Shown here piece after piece: positions 36,372-46,917 of a stretch of 64,000 nt of DNA. The stretch is taken from positions 120,552-184,551 of the forward strand of contig PDUO01000019.1 of NCBI GenBank assembly GCA_003008705.1, given 5' to 3'. Each line of letters starts with the position of its first letter. The stretch's first letter is position 1. A model generated the notes under the pieces. That model was not told the DNA's origin, made no database searches, and saw nothing but the letters and a program-made list of their open reading frames with translations. The position numbers were made by a program, and so were the translations under genes. The stretch is from Pezicula radicicola. Lineage: Eukaryota; Ascomycota; Leotiomycetes; Helotiales; Dermateaceae.

Positions 36372-37522
36372 TTATACGTTTGGTAGGTAATTCCGAAGCG
36401 TATCCTCTGGTACATCCTTATATAGGTAGTTGGGACACCTCTCAAAGAGTTCCCAAGAAGTCTGCTTTAAGAAGGTGATCTGGTCTTGAACCCAAGGCTC
36501 GACATCCTCTCGCTTGGCCAGTTCCCCCGTTGCCCGTCGCTCCTTCACTTGTTCCATGGCAATATCAATCCTCTCGCGCATTTTGGCGAGCTTGTGGAGC
36601 AAGAAGTGGTCTTGGGTCTCTGCAAGATCATGGTGGTTCGAACTGATACTACGAAGCGACGTTCCACTGTCGTCAAGGTTTGGATCCACGAATGAATAGC
36701 TGGTGACCATACTGATACGCTCGGCAGCATTGGTCGCGCGAAGAGCAGCATGCGGTGTATGACAGCCTTGCATCACCACAGCGCCACCCATCTTAGCTCC
36801 TCTTGCTTTCAAAATGCGGCCATCGCCCGTACGAATAGCTGTCTCGCCCCCAACCATTGTACTCGTATCGCTTAGCATAACAACACAAACGATCTGTGTT
36901 GAGTCGCGATGCCATGAATCAATTGGGATTTTGTCGTATGCGGACGGCTCAATTGTTGAATTCGATAAAGGATCCGACGGAGTTTCTTTCAATTTGTAGA
37001 CACCTTCTACCCCATCTGGGCCTAGCTGTATATTGACGTAACCAACCTCTCCTCGCCGTCCGAGGATCTTGAGTGGAAGTCCGAAGGCTTTGCTGATGCA
37101 GTCAACGGTGGCAGGATGCTTCCACATACTAGTAATCCAAGTTGTGGTCTGATCAATTAGCTTCTATGTTTCTCGCCACTACCAGTACTCACAGCCTCTT
37201 GTCCCCCAATAAAGCATGGAGCACGGTCCCATGCTGAGAGATGTTTATCCAAAACTTCCTTCCTCAACAAGTCGCGCCGGATCATGCGAACTCCTTCCTC
37301 AGAGAAGAGCTGAAAGGGCTCCGTAAAGCACATGTCAGGCGCATTCTTTGGTCTCGGAAGGTTGAGTTCAGTGAAGGAATGGCGAGCGGTAGGTGCTTCG
37401 AATGCCAGATGGATTGCTGGGTCAAACGGCGGCATCTCGATATCCGGGTATCCATCCCCATCAATCACAACTTCACTGGTGTTGGCCGAAGCTCTCGAAG
37501 ATACTACTGCAATAGCTGCCAT
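36372..37522 (-). CDS. 2-oxoglutarate/Fe(II)-dependent oxygenase-like protein
   Basis: Exons 37522..37193 and 37148..36372 give 368 residues, joined in phase 0 (donor GTGAGT, branch GCTAAT, acceptor ATCAG). The second exon has the iron-binding His-x-Asp in SWHRDS (His190, Asp192), the distal His in GCHTPHAAL and the 2-oxoglutarate Arg in AERISMV (Arg254), spaced as in this fold. No targeting signal, so probably cytosolic. It could oxidise a small metabolite; substrate unknown. An upstream in-frame ATG (37630) would add 36 hydrophobic and Cys-rich residues and is less likely. Divergent from the bZIP gene across a promoter with a TGACTCA site. Confidence 0.75.
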
Positions 37523-38061
37523 AATTAATAGAACGAAGATAGAACTCTTTAGCGGGTGAATTCTCAACGAGGTATCCAGACAGAGGGAACAACAGTGACA
37601 GTATGAAAAAAAAAACAAGTCGTTTGACAAGACCTAGCTTTGGAGGGGCATTCATAGACAAGTAACCTCGAGTCTTTGCAAGTCTCGATACTGAATGCAC
37701 CATTGGTGGGGGGGGTGTCCTGGAGGGCCAGAATTTGACCTGTTTAGGAACTGGAGAACGATGAGTTATGAAAGGTGGAAAGGCGGAAAGGTGGGCTTTG
37801 TAGCTTCTTATCTCTCGGTGGTTGTAAGACTTACCTTCGTAAAACTTCCGTGCTCCTGTCCGTCGTTGATGTTGACTCATGTTCTCTTATGTAATCCATA
37901 GTCTAACCTGTTTGGTCTCGCCAGCGATTCCCCCCCTTCCCTCACTTCAAAACACCTTACACTGTTGCTTCGCCTTTCTTCATCCATCAACAACACCAAA
38001 CCCTCAAAACACCTCCCAAGGATACCATACGGGTCACAGGCCCGTGAAAAACAATTCAGCG
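37523..38061. other. Divergent promoter of oxygenase and bZIP genes
   Basis: Pyrimidine-rich toward the bZIP side, with one TGACTCA site. No separate gene. Confidence 0.45.
37873..37879. promoter_or_regulatory. TGACTCA element (GCN4/AP-1-type site)
   Basis: A perfect TGACTCA lies about 190 bp upstream of the first bZIP ATG candidate. In fungi this word is bound by GCN4/CPC1-type bZIP proteins, so autoregulation is plausible. A single 7-mer can occur by chance. Confidence 0.45.
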
Positions 38062-38892
38062 ATGGACGCACACACAACAGTCACCGTTGTCACCGTCAGA
38101 CGGACAGTACGCGCCGTCTTCAAACCAAACCGATTTGGGGTTGCCGTCAAGCCACCATGGGCAAGAATCTCTGTCCTTTAGATATTCCCATCAACCGCAA
38201 CTTCAAGACGGCCTAATTGGTGCCGCATCTGCTACAACTTACTTACCTACGGATTTTACTTTGGCTACACCTCTCTTTGCGCAAACGTCATTCGACTTCG
38301 AAGGTTTATCTGCATACGCTCTACCCGTAGACATTGCAGATTGGACCTTACCAGTCAGTTCTGCACCCGACTACTGGGAACCATTTCCTGTTGCTTCTTT
38401 TGAGACCTCGATTTTCGAAAATGCCAACCCTCCTTTACGCTCGACTGGAGCCCCAGAAGGAAACTCCTCAATAAACACAACGCCCGTTAATTACAGCTCA
38501 ATTCTAAACAGTGCAAATGGTGAGATCCATTGATGTACTTATACTTCCGACTTTATTCTAACATATTCCAAGCCAACCCCGCTAACAACCAAATCACCCC
38601 CTCATCTCCGCCAGAAAGGATGACCTCACTACCTCCCAAATCGAATACCCCGTCACCACGATCCTCTACTTCCACACACAAACCTAGTACAGAACCACCA
38701 TCCCGCATCGAGAAGCGCACCAAGAATACTCTCGCTGCACGTCGCTACCGTCAGAAACGAGTCGATCAGATGGCTGAACTCGAAGTAGCATTGAAGGACA
38801 CCCAAGCCGAGAGAGATGCGCTCAAGGTTAAAGTTGCAAGGTTGGAGGGAGAAGCAGAGGCTTTGAGGCAGATGTTGCGGGATCGTACCTAA
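38062..38892 (+). CDS. GCN4-like bZIP transcription factor (start unresolved)
   Basis: The long exon is open from 38048 to 38519 and joins 38573..38892 (branch TTCTAACA, acceptor CCAAG). The C-terminus is a basic leucine zipper: basic region KRTKNTLAARRYRQKR followed by Leu heptads (MAELEVALKDTQ, ERDALKVKVARLEGEAEAL). The N-terminal part is acidic and aromatic (DWTLPVSSAPDYWEPF), as in activation domains. The exon has no in-frame ATG before PPERM in exon 2. The well-placed ATG at 38062 reads MDAH and is out of frame by one CA unit in a short CA run. Either a 2-nt slip occurred, or an upstream exon supplies the start (acceptors after 38059 or 38080 fit the phase), or the ATG is an overlapping upstream ORF. 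Nuclear regulator. Confidence 0.75.
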
Positions 38893-39892
38893 TAATTATG
38901 GGATATAGGGTGTTGTTAGCTAGGATACACAAAGACTGAAAGATTCGAAAGAGCACAAGAATGGATGTTCGGACGATGTCGGTTCAGTGATCATTAACCT
39001 TCCTTCAAGGTGAGGCCATCACATCGGCAAAAGATTGTTTCATCATATCAATAATCACAAAAAAATGTTTTGGAGTGAGCTTACCAAGTGTTGAGGATTG
39101 TCTGCATTCTGCTGTCTTGAGTACTGTACTGGTTCATATCTACAGAAGTCTACATTCTTTATATCACACGCCCATCACATTTCAAGATTCCCATTTCTCA
39201 TTTCAACTCCCATCATATACACTCACTATGAGTCGAATGTGCTGTTGCTCGAGTAAAATCCGTTCTTGATAATCCATATACGTCTGCCACTGCCCCAAAT
39301 TGGAGAATGGCTTACCCATCCAAACCCCAGATGTCCAGTCTCCACTGTACGACATTGCGCATTCATCCACACTCAATATGAGCCATTGCTTCAGCAGAAC
39401 CTGTTCTTTCTCATATTATTCAAATCACATTGTGGCTGCATTCAAGGCCCTGCTCTTCACTCTGCTACGCTACAGTAGAGCAAGAGAACGCTGACATTGA
39501 GCTTACGGAAAGACAATATCCGGACAGTGGTTTATACCAATTGACCAATCGGGAAGAATGATTAATTATGAGTCATTTCTCATACGTAATCGTGGTCCCG
39601 TCCTGTCAATTACTAGGTCACCTGACCTTCATTATGTTTACCCTGTTCGAACTTCCATGAGCACTTCATCAGTGTTGATTGGCTATGGACGAAAAGGAAT
39701 GGCTGGTTCTGTTCGATTTCCTCAATTTTATGTTTCTTAGATATCAATTTATATTTTTCACAAATAGAAACTTCAAGCCTAATTAAGATGTATTTCACTT
39801 GTTGGCAAAAGTAGCTTTCGTTGGTGGTATATTGACCAGGCATACAACCTACAAGATCCAGCAGAATTTTCTTGTCCGACCCATTACCAGTA
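38893..39892. other. Intergenic DNA
   Basis: Short plus-strand frames at 39075-39494 and 39558-39740 have no recognisable content. Confidence 0.35.
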
Positions 39893-40586
39893 TCAAAATT
39901 TTAACCTTTCAAAGTGACCATTACGTCCATCGTTGATAGTCGACCTAACGATCATCGCTTCCTTGTTACCAGAAATACCACTCAAAACATCAATTAAAGC
40001 TCTATTCGAAGTTGGACCTTGTCCTGTCCCACCTCAATACAACCTACGAGAAGAGTAAAAGAACACATAGAATTGGAGGATATGGAACGGAAGGAAATTC
40101 AATACCACACACGCCAGATTTCTCATCAGCACCATGGGCTAATAACATCCTAACCATGACCGAGCTCACCAAATTTGCGGCGTTGTGCAACGGTGTCGAA
40201 GGACTAGGTATAGGCGTTCTGCTTGAGTCTATGGAACGGGAGTCTCCAACGTATCCTGTTGCTCTGCATATCTCGCATCGACATTGTGTGTTACAAGAGG
40301 CACGTTCAGCCATGTTTGTAGAGTGGGTTTTTGGAGGCTCAAGACACTTACTACATCTACATTCCTCGAGTGTGAGCTCAAGAAACACAGGGTCACTCAG
40401 CATATCCCGAGCTAGAAACTTAAGATAACCCCCCGATAGGGACACTTGAGTAATTCTAAGTGATTCGATATCGGGGATCGACTTAATTGCAATTAAATTG
40501 GTCAACTTACAAACTTCGCATTTGCAAGGCTTCGCGGGATCCGGCGTGGACAAAGCTGTATACGAAGCTATGCTAAGTATTTTCAC
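39893..40586 (-). CDS. Ankyrin-repeat-type protein, 3' part (possibly a fragment)
   Basis: The minus-strand frame 40586-40106 starts with GTG, so its 5' end is unknown. It contains three C-x-C-x-x-C motifs (CKCEVC, CRCSKC, CRCEIC) and an ankyrin-like unit TPLHNAANL with LLAHGAD. Joining 40106 (donor GTATTG) to 40032 (acceptor TTGAG) extends it in phase through ALIDVLSGISGNKEAMIV to a stop at 39893. The CxCxxC segments may partly be intronic: good GTAAGT donors overlap two of them. Function unknown. It may be an old gene fragment, since no convincing start was found upstream. Confidence 0.4.
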
Positions 40587-41131
40587 CTATTTGATATGAA
40601 TAAGCCTGGTTTACTAGCTGTCAGGGACTCATAAACTTGCCTTATTCCTCCTGAGGTTAACAATTGGGATTGCTATTTCCATTTTTTTACTAACACTGTA
40701 CCCAATGCAAGTAGCGCACGCTCAGGTGACAAAGGACTACCACCTCTTACCACCAAATTTAGCCGTCTATCAAAAAGCTGCATCTATGTGCAAAAATGGC
40801 AACCTCCATTGTTGCTTCCGCCCAGTATGCATTTATTCCCGTGAGCAGATACCAAAAGAAGTAGAACCGAGCTAATCACCACTGTACCGGTAACCAATAT
40901 AATTGAATACACCTTCCCAACAGCAATGCCTCGATGTCGAAAATACTACCTATTCAATCCCCGCGCCCCACAATCTTCCTAACACAACATATCTTGCGTT
41001 GCTCTTCTGTTGGATCCAACGGCAGAAGAAGAGAACCTTGGGACGCACCACTTCCTCAAATATAGGACCATACACGCTCTGCCCGCTCATGGTTGTGAGC
41101 CTTTCAAATCTACTATCTCATACTTGACATT
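40587..41131. other. Intergenic DNA
   Basis: A short minus-strand open frame around 40680-40790 looks weakly coding and might be a 5' exon of the ankyrin-type gene; otherwise nothing seen. Confidence 0.3.
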
Positions 41132-42616
41132 ATGGCGCAAATCTCACAAACAACAAACACTCCATTAGTTCCAGAGGTAAGCTTGAATTTCCTTGCCCCG
41201 TCTTTCAAGTCTATTTAACACTAATGAAACCTATCGAAACCAGGATGATAATTGGAACGACAACGACTCCGCAATCGGCGCACCAAGCATAACCAGTTCA
41301 ACCACCAGCATTGGAGAAAGCATATTACAATATCGTAAGGAAAATGGAAGGACATACCACGCATATAAAGATGGACAATACCTAATGCCAAACGACGAAG
41401 CCGAAAATGATCGTGCAGATCTACAACATCATCTTACTATCTTGACGCTTGAGAATAAATTGTTCTTGTGTCCTGCTGGTAAGGAGAATACTTTGCATCG
41501 GGTTCTTGATGTTGGTACTGGGACGGGGATTTGGGCTATTGATTTTGCTGATGAGCATCCTGAGTCCGAAGTAGGTACCCTCCGTAAGATTTTTGAATTT
41601 GAGAGTGTTATGGTTATGGGAGTGCTGATATTTTTGAGTGATAGGTACTTGGAATTGATTTATCTCCTATACAACCTTCTTTCGTACCGGCGAATGTGGC
41701 TTTTCAGGTTGATGATTTGGATCAGCGGTGGACTTTTAATAATAAGTTTGATTTTATTTATAGTCGGATGATGACTGGTTCTTTTTCTGATGTAAGGAAA
41801 AGCGATTCTCTATCACGGCTTTCACTCTTTCACTTATCCCATACTCTACATCCTCTGAGCTTGAAAGCAATACTTTTCCAATACCTCATCCACTTTCCCA
41901 TCATCACCACATTGAAACCAAAAAACACTAATTCTCCAATCATCCAGTGGCCTCGTTTCTTCTCCCAAGCCTTCGAAAATCTAAATCCAGGTGGCTTCCT
42001 AGAGCTTCTCGATCCTCTCTATCCCGTAGTCACAGACGACGATACGTTTCCACCCAACTCAGCGATCGTAAAATGGAGTCAGTATATTATGAAAGCTGCT
42101 GCATCGAATGGACATCCTCTTCAAACAGCTACAGATTATATAACTCGGATGGAAGATGCGGGATTTGTGGATGTGAAACAACATGTTTTTAAGTGGCCGT
42201 TGAATCGTTGGCCTAAGGATAAGAGGGCTAAGGAGTTGGGTGAGTTTTTAGTTCTGTCTTCGTCTTATGTTTTATATCTAGAGACTTTGTTTGGGTTCAT
42301 TGAGGAGGTTGGGTTTTTTTGCGAAAAATGGGGAAATGGAAACTGACGGTATAGGGATGTGGGTACATGCTGCTGTTGCCGATGGACTAGAGGGTATCAG
42401 TCTTGCAAGTCTTACGCGAATCATTGGGATGTCACTTCCTGAAGCTGAGGTCTTTTTGAGTGAAGTTAGGAAGGAGATGAAGGATAGTAAGATTCATGCT
42501 TATTTTCCCATGTAAGTTGTTCTTTTGTTGGTTACTTCAATTTTCACTAGGTATGGATTGCTCACTACATTTTCTATCTGCTTAGATATGTGTTTTATGG
42601 GCAAAAGCCGAAATAG
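41132..42616 (+). CDS. SAM-dependent methyltransferase (LaeA/UMTA-like)
   Basis: Six exons: 41132..41176, 41244..41570, 41645..41791, 41948..42239, 42355..42511 and 42586..42616, giving 332 residues. Motif I is HRVLDVGTGTGIWAIDFA; it is followed by VLGIDLSPIQPSFVPANV, DFIYSRMMTGS, NLNPGGFLELLD and a short C-terminal YVFYGQKPK. These are the hallmarks of the fungal class I methyltransferases related to LaeA. The N-terminus begins with a Ser/Thr-rich stretch after DDNWNDNDSA. Substrate unknown; the family includes both regulators of secondary metabolism and small-molecule enzymes. No biosynthetic core gene is nearby. Confidence 0.88.
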
Positions 42617-42770
42617 CTATACCAGCAAATGACTACTAGGAATTATAGCGCTACTGAATATAACAATCTTGGTCTATGTTCTATATGGGTGTTATTGTGT
42701 GTTAAAGATGAAGAGTGTCGACAGCTCAACATAGCTCGCCTAAACCGTCGCCCAAGCTCGTAGATACAAG

Positions 42771-42950
42771 TCACCTAACTTCTATATTCCTATTCAAGTT
42801 AGTTACCAGTTCAGGTTCTTCTTCCTCTTCCTCAATACGACTGTTTGCGCACTTGCTTTCCTCAACATCAGCCTTCACATCCTTAAGTTCGCGAGCATAA
42901 AGCTCGAGTTCTCTAGCGATAGAGTCACCACCAAATATCGTGGTAGCCAT
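42771..42950 (-). CDS. Small acidic helical protein (59 residues)
   Basis: ATG at 42950 (context AGAAAATGG), stop at 42771. The composition is charged (ELELYARELKDVKADVEESK, then EEEEEEPE), predicting a helix or coiled coil followed by an acidic run. No family recognised. It is divergent from the decayed carboxypeptidase S gene. Could be a real small gene or a chance frame. Confidence 0.4.
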   Translation of the reverse strand: MATTIFGGDSIARELELYARELKDVKADVEESKCANSRIEEEEEEPELVTNLNRNIEVR

Positions 42951-43094
42951 TTTCTATCAAATTTAGACTACAAAAATCTAAGAAAAGAACCCACAAACCA
43001 AGAAGGAAGATTTCAGAGATGTTCTTTCAGCATTATTGCAATTCACCGCAAGATCCGGATCTTGCGTAACGCAGGCTCGAGTATTATTTTCAAT

Positions 43095-44053
43095 ATGACA
43101 GAGAAGAACGTCTTGCTCGAGGAATGGAGCGACGAAAACAAGATCCCAGTACCACCGCCAAGATATAGGAGATGGGAATGGCGTCTGGTATTTACGCTCA
43201 TTATAGCATTACAGCTCTTCCAAATCCGACGTCTCGTTATTCCACATTTTACAACTGATGTTATAACAGTACCGAAATACAAGAGTCAATGTCCTGTCCA
43301 AGAGGTAATCGGACCAAAGTACCACACTGAGATCACAGAGCGGAATGTAGAGAAACTATTCAAATCTGATGGCTTACAAATCTCACAATTGACAGATTGA
43401 GTGGCGACTTCCCCTCAAGATTTACGTTCAACAATCTATTTTACTATCAACTCCATTGCGCAGCAGAAGATTCCCATACTGATATCGCAGAGGATCTCAG
43501 ACATGTGTTGAAGCATTCGAAAGATAGTCACAGTGTAACAAAGTTACTTGCCGATGACTTTGCATCCGACGTCCTTCTTCGAACGAGCCAAGCAGTGACG
43601 ATTTTCAAGTCTGGTAGTAGAGCGAATGTACTTTCACAATTCACCGAAGCCCTACTCAACTATCGAGCTTCGAATGAAGAAAAACTCCCCGATGTGAAAA
43701 CAGCATTTATAAATACAATCAAACCAATAGCAAACAAACATAGCCTAAAATTTATAGCTCGAGTCGAAACCGATAACTCAACATCTCTACTCCCAGAAAA
43801 CACACTCTCCCTATCATGGTGGAGAACTCTAGAACCTTCACTCGTCTCATCATCAACATCGAAAAGTTGGAAATATCTTTCTGGGGTCGTCAAACATGTT
43901 TTTGACGAAGATGGCGATGGAAATGATGTTCACGTGAATGGAATAGTTACACTATCCCTCGCAAAGGACTTCGAACTACAAACCCAAGGGTCGAGCAAAG
44001 AGGAACCCATTTTCTACAATTGCCATGCCGATGGTCTATTCCACTCACAATGA
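43095..44053 (+). pseudogene. Carboxypeptidase S (M20) gene lacking its catalytic half
   Basis: The 5' segment 43095-43400 encodes the N-terminus expected of fungal Cps1: cytosolic tail, one membrane segment (LVFTLIIALQLFQI), then QCPVQEVIGPKYH. It ends in a stop at 43398. The frame then shifts at RLSG (43394) and continues 43394-44053 with the late part of the family: YYQLHCAAEDS, LRTSQAVTIFKSGSRANVL, LTLSWW-like LSLSWWRTLEPS and YLSGVVKHVF. The roughly 200-250 residues between, which carry the HxDxxP-type and EE zinc and catalytic residues, are missing. The vacuolar peptidase cannot be functional as written. The family match is by recognition; the size of the gap is an estimate. Confidence 0.65.
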
Positions 44054-44424
44054 CGTCCGGATTCTTGCAGCATCTAATGATATTGGAAATCAGGGATATC
44101 GATTGGAATGTTATACCTGAAGAGTCGATGTGTACATGTGGGTATTCACCAATTAGTGTGTTTATTACTTGTATAGTGTTTTTGACATTGATGAAGTTTG
44201 TTTTGGGGCATTTGCTTAGGACATTGAGGGTTGATATTCCAGTTGCCGCGCATTGTAGTTTAGTTGTTAGTGCGTCTTGTCATCCGCCGCTTGCTGATGT
44301 GGATTCGCAGTTGGAGCCTGTGCGATGGGGTGTTGTGAGAAAGAGATTTGGTGGGAAAGTTGCGCATTGTACTTTTACGAGTAAGGATGCCATTGAGGCT
44401 GTAGAGGGGAAACGGTATAGTTAA
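44041..44424 (+). pseudogene. 3' fragment of a fungal transmembrane protein
   Basis: In the frame ending at 44424 there is a membrane segment (SVFITCIVFLTLMKFVL) followed by SASCHPPLADVD, PVRWGVV and HCTFTSKDA with a final EGKRYS. This order is common at the C-terminus of a family of uncharacterised fungal membrane proteins. No matching 5' part precedes it; instead it abuts the broken carboxypeptidase S, so I read it as a fused remnant. Confidence 0.45.
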
Positions 44425-44971
44425 TGGAGAAGGAGATTATTTTCGGATTTTGTTCTTCAATTATTATTTTAGTTTGTTTAATCTCCAATTAACCTGTCGA
44501 ATTTCGTCTTCATGATTATTCTATGTCAATAGTATCGAGTCATTGCTACGAGTTTGCAGTGTCCCGCTGTCACTGTGGACTTATAAAAATGGTCACCTCG
44601 CCAAGCTGTTCCGAAACCACTCTAACATAAATTAAAGTGAGTTACTCTAAGTAAGTTACTATATTCAATAAAATCATCTTAGCACCATTAACTTACAAGA
44701 AATATAGTACCATATTGCAGTACCAAATCCCGTGACCTATAACAGAAAGGGGAATAAAGGCCGCTCGCTTAACAACCAAAACAGGAAGACGCACGGAGAT
44801 TGTAAAGATTCGTACCTCGGTGCATGGACACCGTTTCAAAACGTCTCAAAGCATCAACTTTATTTCAACCACAACTCTCCAAAAGATGAGATCAATCTTC
44901 ACAATAGTCTAATTCATCTCCCTCAGAGCCCAAAGAAGGCCAGGCCAGCCCTCTGTCCAGTGCAAGAAGAT
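44425..44971. other. Promoter region of the secreted protein gene
   Basis: AT-rich; an in-frame ATG upstream (44732) would add 80 hydrophilic residues before the signal peptide and is not preferred. Confidence 0.35.
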
Positions 44972-45677
44972 ATGCGTGTCGCGAGTCGTGTTATCGCCCT
45001 GGTGGCTACTAATCTCTTGACGGTCTCCGCACAGGTGAGTTCCCTGCACCCCTCCCGGTGCTAGGCATGAATTGCTTCCCGGTACGTGGCAAGCTGACTT
45101 AGATTCTTACAGTCGACCACAGCCACTCTAGCCAATCAACTCAATATCACTGTCTGGACAGGTCCAAATTGTACGTACATGTACCTGCATAAACTAAACT
45201 ATCTATCGTTCAAACCTGGAAAGAAGGATTTAAAATCAAGATCGACGTACCGGTACAACACAATGCATGAACAAGAGTAAAGCTAATTGAGTACGAAATA
45301 GGTACTGGAAATAATGCAGAAGCCATCTTCGAAGATACCAACACACTAGGACCCAACAACACGATAATCTCCATGGCGTCTAGTTTCAACGTTAGTTCAG
45401 GTGGTCTTCAAGGTCAACAACAATTAGATTTCAGTCGATCTAGTTCTGATCCTACGGATGTTGGGACGCTGCCTAATGTTTGCAATTTCTTCGTCAAGAC
45501 TTTCTTTCCTAATACTCTGCCTTGTAAGTCTTAATCTGTCTAGTACCCAAAGCTATGTAAGAGAAGATGTAAAGTAACAGGGCTGACTTCTTGACAATGA
45601 TAGCTGGATGTGTGGATGCTTCGGAATTCCCATTTCAGTGTTTGAGGGTTTGGATTAATGAGGGACTTGCAACATGA
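44972..45677 (+). CDS. Small secreted protein (effector-like)
   Basis: Four exons: 44972..45034, 45113..45170, 45302..45523 and 45604..45677, giving 138 residues in phase. Residues 1-20 (MRVASRVIALVATNLLTVSA) form a signal peptide. The mature part starts QSTTATLANQLNITVWTGPNC and has four Cys (about residues 41, 94, 116 and 125), which could form two disulfides. It ends in NEGLAT. It carries several N-glycosylation sequons (NIT, NNT, NVS). No domain recognised. Short, secreted and Cys-paired proteins of this kind include fungal effectors and wall-associated proteins, but no function is shown here. Confidence 0.7.
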
Positions 45678-46917
45678 AGGATTGGGATCGGCCTTGGTTG
45701 GGAAAAGGCTATTGTTGATCTTTCGGGAGGTGGGGTGGAACTTTGCTGGACAAAGATGTATTTTATAGACTGTTTGTACATTATTCGTTTCTCAAAAGCA
45801 ATTGCTATTATTACTGCCTTAATTGCCATCGTTCTGTCAGCTATGTCCCAAGAACCTTTGATTTTCTCCGTGTACTCTTAGCCCATACAGGTAGAGGGGA
45901 ATAGGCTCTTGATTGCTACCTTCGTTGACGTTGTCTTCTAGATCAAAAACAGCAATACAAGCTAACATATTCAAAAATACAACATCAGTCTTAGAATATT
46001 AAGTTGCGTATCACTCTACGCGAACATACCGCCCATAGGAAAAATCCCTTCCTACTTTCCCTTTCCCCCCTCCCAAAAAGCAGGTGCTACGAAAAGCATT
46101 CACAAGTTTAAAAGTCTTCTCGTTCCTCAACTAAATCCAACTGAATGACTTAATTTCTCTCAGCGTTTATTGTAAACGTTGTTAACTTGCCTCTTGATGT
46201 TTTGTGTGATATTTCAGGAATTCATCAACCAAGTACTTCAACGATTATTAGCCTCAATTCGATTTGTTATGACTTAAGTAGAATTAGCCAGAATTTCGCA
46301 GTTATGAAATACTTAAGGTAATCAAATAGCCTACTGACTGCTTCTTTATTTCGTATCTTACATTGTGTGTAGTAAGCTAAGAGACTTGAAAAGGGTCACC
46401 TGGTGTAGAAGGTTAGTCCAAAGGGAGCTTGAATCTACGGGTTAAATTATATTAAATAGCAAGGTTATTTGGGAGTAACATGTGGGTGGCAAGTAGAGTT
46501 GTATTCTGTGTGGAACTAGTGTGAAGAAACAGGCCCTACTTATGGAGGGCAGTCACATGACTATTATATATATTTAACAAATTACATTAGTGAAGGATCA
46601 ATAATGTTGCAATTTTATCCGACTTGATCTGTCAAAAGATGCCAAGTACGTATAGAATAGCGAATGGAAAGTGTGATCGATTTAAAAAGATATGCTGTAG
46701 ATAAAGTTCAAAATTCCTCCAAATAGTGTCAACACCAAAATATTCCCTCCTGTTTCCATCCTAATTTTCATAAAGCCTTTTAAACCCTAGTCTAGCCCAG
46801 ATATTCCCAATAAATTCCGCCAAAATGAAAGGGCGAAAAAGCCTCTAAATCGTAAAGAAACCCGCCTCGAGGATCGAAGATAAAAGGCATCTTATAACAC
46901 GAGCCATTCGACATCCG
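45678..46917. other. AT-rich intergenic DNA
   Basis: Contains a copy of the dispersed repeat described at 46459. No gene. Confidence 0.4.
46459..46570 (+). repeat. Dispersed repeat, diverged copy
   Basis: Begins GCAAGGTTATTTGGGAGTAA and matches 63325 onward: about 25 identical bases, then TTGTATTCTGT and CTAGT blocks, CCTACT and a TCACATGA/TCATGTGA end. Probably a fragment of the same LTR-like element. Confidence 0.6.
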
